The translations under genes were made by a program, and so were the position numbers. The notes below the pieces were generated by a model that saw only the letters and a list, made by a program, of their open reading frames with translations, did no database searches and was not told the origin of the DNA. This document shows, one piece after another, positions 24,701 to 36,700 of a stretch of DNA of 64,000 bases. This stretch comes from Symbiodinium natans (lineage: Eukaryota > Sar > Dinophyceae > Suessiales > Symbiodiniaceae): the NCBI GenBank assembly GCA_905221605.1, contig CAJNDS010002266.1, forward strand, positions 250,228 through 314,227. The letters are read 5' to 3'. Every line of letters starts with the position of its first letter. The stretch's first letter is position 1.

Positions 24701-27700
24701 CGTGAAGAACAGCGAGAGGGAGTGCAGACAGTTCCTCTGCGTGCTGCGCATCAATCACTGCCTCAAGGCTCCAATGCAGTACCCGTCAGGGCAGTATGCC
24801 ATTCAAAGTTGAACAAATCAGCATAGTTAACTATGGAACCTCAAAAAGAAAGAGGCTCCTGGAGCCCCACGTTATACCCCAAACCCATGAACCCTGAACC
24901 CTAAACCCTAAACCCTGAACCCTAAACCCTAAACCCTAAACCCCCACGAAGCCCATGCTGTGGCTCCGAACCGTCTCAGAAGGACGTGTCTCTGAGCAGC
25001 CGAAGGAGCTGGCGATGGCATGCTGTCTGCCTCACTGGTGAGCTGGTCCTGCGCTGAACAGCAGGCAGCAACTTGCTGGCTTTTCACATGCCTTCAAGAG
25101 GGTTTAGGGTTTAGGGTTTAGGGCTTAGGGTTTAGGGTTTAGGATTTTGGGTTTAGGGGAAGATTTTCAGCTGTAGCCCAGCAACCATGCCGTACTGAGG
25201 CCTTTCGATTGTGTTTGGCATTGGCTACCTAAAAAACGGAACCTGGAACTCCCAACGCGCGAAGGGATCCCAATGGGCTTTCCCTTCTAGGCTACTTGGA
25301 GGTTCACAGTACTTCTTAGCTGATTATGACTGCACTTATAACCCACTTGTGAGCCCCTTCAGTGCCCTAGTATGGTCATAAGTACGGTTATAACTGGTTA
25401 ATAAGTGCCATGAACCTCCAAGTATCTCTTTCGGTGCAGAGCTGCGCGCGCAGTACCCGAGCTCAAAGTGGCTCCCTTTTGATTCGTGTCGTTTTGAGCT
25501 TGGCGTTGTCGTTCGCCTACAGCTTGACTGGAGACATGCTTGTCAGAGCTAACCCAACACACCCAATTCCAAACCTCGACTAAACCCCAAACACTATAAA
25601 CCCTACACCCTAAACCCTAAGCCCAAAGCCCAAACTCTAATCCGGTCCTGCAGCAAGCGGTCTACCGCTTCAAGGACAAGGTCCTCTGCATGCAGAGGCG
25701 ATTTAGGGTTTAGGGGTTTAGGGTTTCTTTAAGACCCAAACCTGCAGAGAGAGACTGTCCGACTCGGGCCTTCGGAGGATTTAGGACGAGCTCAGGAAGG
25801 TTTGGCCCATGGAGGTTCTTTCATGCAAAATGTCCTCCGTACCACTGCTGAAGCACGAAACACTCAGACATGAGCTCTGGGATTCTAGAGACTTCGAACC
25901 CGAACCCATCCTGGTGGCAACCCCAGTCCTCCATGCCCTTGCTTAAGAGCCTGGGAGAGATAGAAGAAAGAGAGAGAGAGAGAGAGAGGCACACACAGTG
26001 AGACAGCGGGAGAAGAGAGAAGAGAGATGCACAGGGCATCGATACCCTGTCCTTCCTATCATTGCACACGACTTGTGAGTCAGAAAGTCATAAACACCTG
26101 GCTCCTTTGGGCAGGCCACTTCCGACACGTCAAGCCGGCACTCTGCAGGAAATCGCGCGTGGAGGATGCCGCCTCTGGGCCAGCTCGGGCTTCACAGCTT
26201 TGGGGGTGTGGATGGTCTAGAAAGGGTTTAGGGTTTAGGGTTGACGGCGCTTTCGGGCCCTGACAGCTTCGCCCTTCAGACCACGGCAGGGCTGCATTAT
26301 TCTTGTGTATCGGCAACATGTCGCAGAATTCTTCCGAACCGCCAAGCCCCTCAACCCCAAACCCTTCAAACCCTCCAAACCCGCCAAACCCACCAAACCC
26401 AGTAAGCCCAGTAAACCCGGTAAACCGAATAAACCCTCTAACCCTCTAGGACCACTAAGCCCCCTAGACCCCCCCTAAACCCTAAACCCTAAACCCTAGA
26501 CCCTAGACCCTAGACCCTAAACCCTAAACCCTAAACCCTACACCCAACCACGACGCACCTCCCCTGGCTTCGCCGCCGGCTTCGCCCCCGGCTGCGCCGG
26601 GGCCTCGAGGCCCCAAAGGCGCTGTACCGCACCCCGGAGCCTGAGGTTTAGGGTTTAGGGTTTAGGGTTTAGGGTTTAGGGTTTAGGGTTTAGGGTTGAG
26701 GGTTGAGGGTTGAGGGTTGATGGTGTAGGGCTTAGGGGCTCATAGGGCTTAGAGGCTTTATAGGGCTCTACAGGGCCTGAATAGGGTTTGAGGTTTGTGG
26801 GGAGTTCACAGGGCTCGGGAAATGTTTGTAGGGCTGGCAGGGCCTAGAATACTTCTGGGGCTTAGGGGCTGAGGGAGCCTTGTGTTCATAGTTTGCCCGA
26901 ACCCTCAGGACTCTAAACCCTAAACCTCCAGGACCCTAAACCCCAGACCTTCAGGACCCTAAACCCTAGACCCTAAAACCGTAACACGGATTTCAGGGGC
27001 TGCTTCGAGTTTGAGGACTGAAGGCGGTTCTGGTGCAGGGTACCAAGTCAATCAAGCCCCTCCCGCCGCTCCACAAAAAGAGGGATCCCAACAGACTTGA
27101 ACTTTGCCTTTTTTGTTTTGGACTCGCGGTCTTCCGTCTGCCCGTGAGTTGCAAGGATGAAGCCTCCCCCGTCTAGGTCTCAGGGCTCGGGGACTAGGCG
27201 CGGTTCACGGGTGCTACAGCCCCACGCTGAGGGTGCGGCGGACGAGGCGTGTCCGACGCATGCTGCGCCTGGCAAGCGGAGGAGTTTGCTCCACGTGGCC
27301 AGGGGGGGGGGGGGGGGTGTGTGAGCAAAACCGGGTCTATTTAGCAGCTGGGGCTTGTGATTTATAATACAGGTCCATATACCTAAATGTAATAAACCTA
27401 GAAGAGCACGGCTTCTAAATAGACCCTACGGTCGGATTTCAAAAGGACGTTGGCAGAAATTAATAATTTTAATAATTTTAATAATTTTAATAATTTTAAT
27501 AATTTTAATAATTTTAATAATTTTGATAATTTTAATAATTTTAATAATTTTAATAATTTTAATAATTTTAATATTTTTAATAATCCTGAGAGGCTCCCGG
27601 AAAATTAAAATTATTAAAATTATTAAAATTATTAATTTCTGCCCTGAGAGGCTCCCGGAAAATTAATAAATTATTAAAATTATTAAAACTATTAAAATTA

Positions 27701-30700
27701 TTAAAATTATTAATTTCTGCCATGAGAGGCTCCCGGAAAATTAAAATTATTAAAATTATGAAAATTATGAAAATTTTTAAAAATAATTAAAACTAATGAA
27801 TTAATTTCTGCCCTGAGAGGCTCCCGGAAAACCAAAATTATTAAAATTATTAAAACTATTAAAATTATTAAAATTATTAAAATTATTAAAATTATTAAAA
27901 TTATTAAAATTATTAATTTCTGCCCTGAGAGGCTCCCCGAATATTAAAATTATTAAAATTAATAAAATTATTAAAATTATGAAAATTATTAATTTCTGCC
28001 CTGAGAGGCTCCCGGAAAATTAAAATTATTAAAATTATTAAAATTATTAAAATTATTAAAATTATTAAAATTATTAAAATTATGAAAATTATTAATTTCT
28101 GCCCTGGGAGGCTCCCGGCAAATTAAAATTATTAAAAATTAAAATTATTAAAATTATTAAAATTATTAAAATTATTCAAAATTATTAATTTCTATGAGAG
28201 GCTCCCGGAAAATTAAATTAAAAATATCAAAATTATTAATTTCTGCCCTGAGAGGCTCCCGGAAAATTAAAATTATTAAAATTATTAAAATTATTAAAAT
28301 TATTAAAATTATTAATTTCTGCCCTGAGAGGCTCCCGGAAAATTAAAATTATTAAAATTATTAAAATTATTAATTTCTGCCCTGAGAGGCTCCCGGAAAA
28401 TTAAAATTATTAAAATTATTAAAATTATTAAAATTATTAAAATTATTAAAATTATTAAAATTATTAAAATTATTAAAATTATTAATTTCTGCCATGAGGG
28501 GCTCCCGGAAAATTAAAATTATTAAAAATAAAATTATTATTAACACTATTAAAATTATTAAAATTATTAATTTCTGCCCTGAGAGGCTCCCGGAAAATTA
28601 AAATTATTAAAATTATTCAAATTATTAAAAATATTAATTTCTGCCCTGGGAGGCTCCCGGAAAATTAAAATTATTAAAATTATTAAAAATTATTAAAATT
28701 ATTGAAAATTATTAAAACTATTAAAATTATTAATTTCTGCCCTGAGAGGCTCCCGGAAAATAAAAATTATTAAAATTATTAAAATTATTAAAATTATTAA
28801 AATTATTAAAATTATTAAGTTTATTAAAATTATTGAAATTATTAGAATTATTAAAATTTTATTTATTAATGGTTTCATAATTTTAATAATTTTAATAATT
28901 TTAATAATTTTAATAATTTTAATAATTTTAATTTTCCGGGAGCCTCTCAGGGCAGAAATTAATAATATTAATAATTTTAATAATTTTAATAATTTTTAAT
29001 AATTTTAATAGATTTAATTTTCCGGGAGCCTCTCAGGGCAGAAATTAATAATTTTGATATTTTTAATAATTTTAATAATTTTAATATTTTTAATAATTTT
29101 TAATAATTTTAATAATTTTAATTTTCCGGGAGCCTCTCAGGGCAGAAAATAATAATTTTAATATTTTTACTAACTTTAATAATTTTAATAATTTTAATTT
29201 TCCGGGAGCCTCTCAGGGCAGAAATTAATAATTTTAATAATTTTAATAATTTTAATAATTTTAATTTTCGGGGAGCCTCTCAGGGCAGAAATTAATAATT
29301 TTAATAATTTTAATAATTTTCAATAATTTTAATAATTTTTAATAATTTTAATAATTTTAATAATTTTAATAATTTTAATAAGTTTAATAGATTTAATTTT
29401 CCGGGAGCCTCTCAGGGCAGAAATTAATAATTTTGATATTTTTAATAATTTTAATATTTTTTCTAATTTTAATTTTCAGGGAGCCTCTCAGGGCAGAAAA
29501 TAATAATTTTAATAATTTTAATAATTTTAATAATTTTAATAATTTTAATAATTTTAATAATTTTAATAATTTTAATTTTCCGGGAGCCTCTCAGGGCAGA
29601 AATTAATAATTTTAATAATTTTAATAATTTTAATAATTTTAATAATTTTAATAATTTTAATTTTCCGGGAGCCTGTCAGGGCAGAAATTAATAATTTTAA
29701 TAATTTTAATATTTTTTCTAATTTTAATTTTCAGGGAGCCTCTCAGGGCAGAAAATAATAATTTTAATAATTGTAATAATTTTAATAATTTTAATAATTT
29801 TAATAATTTTAATAATTTTAATTTTCCGGGAGCCTCTCAGGGCAGAAATTAATAATTTTTATAATTTTAATAATTTTAATAATTTTAATAATTTTAATAA
29901 TTTTAATTTTCCGGGAGCCTCTCAGGGCAGAAATTAATAATTTTAATAATTTTAATAATTTTAATAATTTTAATAATTTTAATTTTCGGGGAGCCTCTCA
30001 GGGCAGAAATTAATAATTTTAATAATTTTAATAATTTTAATAATTTTAATAATTTTAATAATTTTAATTTTCCGGGAGCCTCTCAGGGCAGAAATTACTA
30101 ATTTTAATAATTTAGGATTTTTTGGGCTGCGGTGGGAAGCAAAGGCACAGTAATCGCATTTTTCATCAAAGTGAGTTCTGGCAATTTCAGAAAACAACGG
30201 CGGGGAGTCGTTTTGAAGCTCGACAACTTATTTTTGGACAGGCTCGCCTCGCTGCCAGCTTTTGCGCGAAGCCGTTTCGGACCAAAAAATAGGCTTTTTT
30301 TTCATATATGCGCAAAAGTCTGAAATCACGCTAACAAAATTGAAATTTGCTCAAAAAATCCTACCGCGGACATAGTAAAAAATCGCAAAAATTGACCAAT
30401 TTTTGGGGCCCGTGTAGTATAAAATCAAATAAAAGCGGTACGTGAGCATGCCTTCCGATGCCGGAGAAGAGAGGACCCAGAAACCGCGGTATCATTCCCA
30501 AAAGATGACAAAAACACACCATACTTTTGTACGTCTCAATGCCGCACCCCAATTTATTTTGTGTTATTCTGCTCGCGATTTGGCTCTTTGGAGGAAAACT
30601 TGAACCCACAATCTTAGGAACCAAGGCTTGCGATTTGGCTCTTTGGAAGAAAACTTGAACCCAAAATCTTAGGGACCAGCGTTGCGATTTGGCTCTTTGG

Positions 30701-33700
30701 AGGAAAACTTGAACCCAAAATCTTAGGGACCAGGGCTTGCGATTTCTCTTTGGAGGAAAGCTTGAACCCAAAATCCTAGGGACCAGGGCTTGCGACTTGG
30801 CTCTTTGGAGCAAAACTTGAAGCCAAAGTCGTACGGGCCAGGGCTTGCGACAGGGCTTGCGATTTGGCTGTTGGGAGGAAAACTTGAACCCAAAATCTTA
30901 GGGACCAGCGCTTGCGATCTGGCTCTTTGGAGGAAAACTTGAACCCAAAATCTTAGAGACCAGGGCTTGCGATTTGGCTCTTTGGAGCAACACTTGAAGC
31001 CAAAGTCTTGGGGAGCAGGGCTTGCGATTTGACGTTTTGGATTAAAAGTTTGATCAAGTTTACGCCAAAATCTTAGAGACCAGGGCTTGCGAGTTGGCTC
31101 TTTGGAGCAAAACTTGAACCCACAATCTTAAGGACCAGGGCTTGCGAATTGACTCTTTGGAGCAAAAAATGACCCACGAAACCTTGAAAAGAAAAGGTGC
31201 TTCTTTGTCCACTTTCACCCTTCGTTCGTTTCATTTTCTGTCACCTTTAATTTAAATAAATAAATATATATATATATATATATCTAATTTATTCTGTAAA
31301 GAGGGGCGTCCAAAATTTTTTAGAGTGTTTCGGGTGTCCTTTTGTCCTTTTTATGTTGCGAAGCATTAAAATACGTACACCGGCGACCTCTATTTTTGGA
31401 AACCTGGAAAGAAAAGCTGCTTCTTTGTCCACTCTCACCTTTCGTTCGTTTCATTTTCTGTCCCCTTTAATTTAAGTATAAAATATTTAATGTGTAAGGG
31501 TGTCCAAGATGTTTATATAGAGTGTTTCGGGTGTCCTTTTCTTCCTTTTTCTGTAGCGAAACCCACCTTAAAAGGACACCCGCGCCAGAGACTCCGATTT
31601 TGGAAGCCTTGCAGGCAAGGTGCTCGCTTTTTCCACTGCTGCGTTGCTGTCGTTCTTTGCGCAAGAGGAAATAGCAGAAGGAAATGATGTTGCATGTACC
31701 CAAAATGAGGGTGCTCTTTTCTTCTTTTTTCTGTAGCAAAAACCCACCTTTAAAGGACACCCACACCGGAGACCTCCATTTTTTGGATACCTGGAAAGAA
31801 AGGTGTCCACTCTCACCTTTCGTTCGTTTCATTTTCTGTTCCCTTTAATTTAAGTATAAAATATTTAATGTGTAAAGAAGGGCGTCCAAGATTTTTAGAG
31901 TGTTTCAGGTGTCCTTTTCCTTCCTTTTTCTGAAGCGAAACCCACCTTGAAAAGGACACCCGCACCAGAGACTCCGATTTTGGAATCTTGAAGGAAAGGA
32001 GCTCCCTTTTTCCACTGCTGCCTTCCTGTCGTTCTTTGCGCAAGAGGAAATAGCAGAAGGGAATGATGTTGCATGTACCCAAAATGAGGGTGCTCTTTTC
32101 TTCTTTTTCTGTAACAAGACCCACCTTCAAAGTAAAGGACCCCCACGCCGGAGACCTCCATTTTTTTGAAAACTTGAAGGAAAGCAGGCCGAAGACCTAA
32201 GATTTTGGAGACAAAGATGCTCCCCAAACACAAATCGTAGATGATGCTCGGAGCAAGACTTGAACACAAAATCTTAGGGGCCAGACCCTTGTGATTTGAC
32301 TCTTTGGAGTAAAACTTGAAGCCAAAGTCGTAGGGACCAGGGCCTGCGATTTGACTCTTTGAAGAAAAACTAGAACCCACAATCTTAGGGACCAACGCTT
32401 GCGATTTGGCTCTTTGGAGGCAAACTTGACCCCAAAATCTTAGGGACCAGGGCTTGCGATTTGGCTTTTTGGAGGAAAATTTGAACCCAAAATCTTAGGG
32501 ACCAGGGCTTGCGATTTAACTTTTTGGAGGAAAACTTGAACCCACAATCTTAGGGACCAGGGCTTGCGATTTGGCTCTTTGGAGGCAAACTTGAACCCAA
32601 AAGCTTAGGGACCAGGGCTTGCGATTTGGCTCTTTGGAGGTAAACTTGAACCCAAAATCTTAGGGACGGCTTGCGATTTGACTCTTTGGAGCAAAACTTG
32701 AAGCCAAAGTCGTAGGGAGCAGGGCTTACGATTGGACTCTGGAGGAAAACTTGAACCCGCAATCTTAGGGACCAGTGCTTGCGATTTGGCTCTTTGGAGG
32801 AAAACTTGAACCCCAAATCTCAGGGACCAGGGCTTGCGATCTGGCTCTTTGGAGGAAAACTTGAACCCAAAATCTTAGAGACCAGGGCTTGCGATTTGGC
32901 TCTTTGGAGGTAAACTTGAACCCAGAATCTTGGGGGCCAGGGCTTGCGATTTGGCTCTTTGGAGCAAAACTTGAACCCACAATCTTACGGGCCAGGGCTT
33001 GCGATTTGACTTCTGGAGCAAAAAAATATGACCCCCGAAACCTTGAGAAGAAAACGTGCTTCTTTGTCCGCTCTCACCCTTCGTTCGTTTCATTTTCTGT
33101 CCCCTTGAATTTAAGTATAAATATCTAATTTATTCTGTAAAGATGGGTGTCCAAATTTTTTAGAGTGTTTCGGAATGTCAGCAGGGGTGTCTAAACCACC
33201 TTAAAGGCACACCCGCACCGGAGACCTCTATTTCTGGAAACCTTGAAAGAAAAGGTGCTGCGTTGTCTACTCCCACCTTTCGTTCGTTTCATTTTCTGTC
33301 CCCTTTAAGTATACAATATTTAATGTGTAAAGAAGGGCGTCCAAGATTTTTAGAGTGTTTCGGGTGTCCTTTTCGCGAAACCCAGAGACTCCGATTTTAG
33401 AACTTGAAGGAAAAGAGCTCCCTTTTTCCACTGCTGCCTTCCTGTCGTTCTTTGCGCAAGAGGAAATAGCAGAGGGAAATGATGTTACATGTATCCAAAA
33501 TTAGGGTACTCTTTTCTTCTTTTTCTGCAACAAGACCCACCTTTAAAGGATCCCCGCACCGGAGACCTCCATGTTTTGGAAACCTTGAAGGAAAGCAGAC
33601 CGAAGACCTAAGATTTTGGAGAACAAGATGCTCCCCAAACACAAATCGTAGATGATACTCGGAGCAAGACTTGAACCGATAAATCTTAGGGGCCAGCGCT

Positions 33701-36700
33701 TGCGATTTGGCTCTTTGGAAGCAAACTTGAACACAAATCTTAGGGACCAGGGCTTGCGATTTGGCCCTTTGGAGGCAAACTTGAACCCAACATCTTAGGG
33801 ACCAGGGCTTGCGATTTGGCTCTTTGGAGGAAAACGTGAACCCAAATCTTAGGGACCAGGGCTTGCGATTTGGCTCTTTGGAGGCAAACTTGAACCCAAA
33901 ATCTTAGGGGCCAGGGCTTGCGATTTGGCTCTTTGGAGCAAAACTTGAACCCAAAATCAAAGGAACCAGCGCTTGCGATTTGGCTCTTTGGAGGTAAACT
34001 TGAACCCAAAATCTTAGGGGCCAGGGCTTGCGATTTGGCTCTTTGGAGCAAAACTTGAACCCAAAATCTTAGGGGCCAGGGCTTGCGATTTGGCTCTTTG
34101 GAGCAAAACTTGAACCCACAATCTTAGGGACCAGGGCTTGCGATTTGACTTTTTGGAGCAAAAAATGACCCCACGAAACCTTGAAAAGAAAAGGTGCTTC
34201 TTTGTCCGCTCTCACCCTTCGTTCGTTTCATTTTCTGTCCCCTGTTAATTTAAGTATAAAATATTTAATTAAATATGTAAAGAAGGGCGTCCAAGATTTT
34301 TAGAGTGTTTCGGGGTGTCCTTTTTTTTTATACTTTTTTCTTAGAGAAACATTAAGAATACACCCACACCGGAGACCTCTATTTCTGGAAACCTGGAAAG
34401 AAAAGGTGCTTCTTTGTCCACTCTTACCTTTCGTTCGTTTCATTTTCTGTTCCCTTAACTTCAGTATAACATATTTAATTTAATGAGTAAAGAAGCGCGT
34501 CCAAGATTTTTAGAGTGTTTCGGGTGTCCTTTGCTTCCTTTTTCTGTAGCGAACCCCACCTTAAAAGGACACCCGCACCAGAGACTCCAATTGTGGAAAA
34601 CTTGAAGGAAAGGCGCTCGCTTTTTCCACTGCTGCCTTCCTTTCGTTTTATTTCTTTGCGCAAGAGGAAATACCAGAAGGAAATGATGTTACATGTACCC
34701 AAAATGAGGGTGCTCTTGTCTTCTTTTTTCTGTAGCAAAACCCACCTTAAAAGCACACCCACACCGGAGACCTCTATTTCTGGAAACCTGGAAAGAAAAG
34801 GTGCTTCTTTGTCCACTCTCACCTTCGTTCGTTTCAGTTTCTGTTCCCTTCATTTCAGTATAAAATATTTAACTTAATGTGTAAAGAAGCGCGTCCAAGA
34901 TTTTTTGAGTGTTTCGGGTGTCCTTTTCTTCCTTTTTCTGTAGCGAAACCCGCCTTGAAAAGGACACCCACACCAGAGACTCCGATTTTGGAATCTTGAA
35001 GGAAAGGAGTCCCTTTTTCCACTGCTGCCTTCCTGTCGTTCTTTGCGCAAGAGGAAATAGCAGAAGGGAATGATGTTGCATGTACCCAAAATGAGGGTGC
35101 TCTTTTCTTCTTTTTCTGTAACAAGACCCACCTTCAAAGTAAAGGACCCCCACGCCGGAGACCTCCATTTTTGGAAGCCTTGAAGGAAAGCAGGCCGAAG
35201 ACCTAAGATTTTCTGTGCTCCCAAAAGACAAATCGCAAGCACCGTCCCCCTGAGATCTTGGAGAAAAAGGATGCTCCCAAAACACAAATCGCAAGCACCG
35301 TCCCCCCAAGGTTTTGGCAAGAATGTGCTCCCAAAAGACAAATCGCAAGCACAGCCCTCCAAAAATTTTGGAAAAGCTTATGCTCCCAATCATTTTTCTT
35401 TGTTAAAGAGAAAGATAAGAAGATAAGAGAACAAAGGAGTTTACATGTCTTCCTACCTTGTTCCTTTCTTCTTCCGGTCTGCTCGCTCGTTCTCTCTCTG
35501 TTTATCTTTTTCTTGTATGGGCGGCATGTCTTGTGGAATTGGAAGACGAGGAGGAGGGTGAGCTACAAAGAAAGAGATTTCCTGAAGCAGAGAGGGAGTG
35601 AGACAGGGCGAGGCATAGAGAGAAGCATAGACCGTGGGAGAGAGAGGGTCTCTTCGCTTCCCCCCTTCTCAAGTCCATATCAGTTTTCTTTCTTGTGGAA
35701 AAGAAAGAGGAAAAGAGAAGAGAGAAGAGGAATTTACATGTTCTTCCTACCTTGTTCTTGCCCCTCCCTCTTCTTTCCCCCGTGACCCTGTCTCTCTTTC
35801 TCTCTATCTCCTCATTTTCTTTTAAAGCGGTATGGGAAGGCGGAATGAGATGAAGGCAGCGTCCTCCCCTGGAGGCACCTGCCCGCACAAAAAAAGACGC
35901 GCATCAGCTTCCACCCCTTCCAGTTCTACGAGAGATACCACTCAGAAAAGAAAAGGAAAACAAAAAAAGCGAGAGGGAGAAAGAGAGAGAGTGCAGCGTG
36001 GGGTGTGGGCGGGGAAAACCCTTGCCCTCAAGCCCGCTGAAAGAAAAAAGAGAGAGCGCGAGAGGGGGGTGGGGAGGAGAGAGGAGTGAGGAGCGAGAAG
36101 AAGGTGTAAACTCCTCTTCTCTCCTATGTTCTTGTCTAAGCAGAGAAAGAGATAAGGGGAAAGCCAAGAGGCCCTCTTTAAAATATTTATATTCCGCCGT
36201 CCGCTTCGGCTGGGGGTGGCAGCTGGGCACGGCCGAAGCGTGTGTGTGAATGCACGGTTAAGGTTTAAAATCAGACTTAGAGTTTAAGACGCAGGTCATC
36301 GAGTCCGATTATACAGTGCATGTGACGGAAAGGCTAGGCTTTGGGGATGAGGGTTTCGAGTTTCAGATGCAGGTTGTGGAGTCTCAGATTGTGGGATGTT
36401 ATTAAAGATGTAGCTGCTTAATCACGAACTAAACCTGCTTGACAATGCTTCTAAATAGACCCTATTTTGCTCAGCCACGGGGGGGGGGGGGGGGGCGACA
36501 ATGAAAAATTGTCCAAGGGCTTTCCTACTTGAAACATCCTGTTCAACCTTAGACGATCCGGATGAGCAAGCTGATTTTGGGGCCCTTGTCTGAGAATTGT
36601 GTGAAGAACTTTTGCAAGTCTCAAGTAAAATGGCGATTGTAGCTGCATGTCGTTCTTCTTAAAAGGCTCCTGAAGCAACGCCTAGTATTCAAAGAAGTGT

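Larger units (their letters stand above)
27302..36497. repeat. 9.2-kb satellite island bracketed by an inverted short repeat
   Basis: The left edge has a G-run, then GTGAGCAAAACCGGGTCTAT and TTAG. The right edge (36,440-36,497) has CTTCTAAATAGACCCTATTT, then TGCTCAGCCAC and a G-run: the GAGCAAAA..GGGTCTATTTAG word is inverted. Inside, base composition changes and telomere-like repeats are absent. It holds the AT-rich inverted minisatellite, the 55-bp minisatellites and a GA/CT-rich segment. It lies within one helicase intron. Confidence 0.7.

Noticed and set aside
27451-30110. CRISPR-like alternation of conserved module and spacers
   Set aside because: Spacers are the same AT nonamer in varying copy number, the arrays are inverted copies, and the context is eukaryotic.
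30361-35393. Minus-strand ORFs of 100-174 codons in the 30-35 kb region
   Set aside because: They run through 55-bp and larger tandem units; 55 is not a multiple of three, so successive units are read in different frames. Repeat artefacts.
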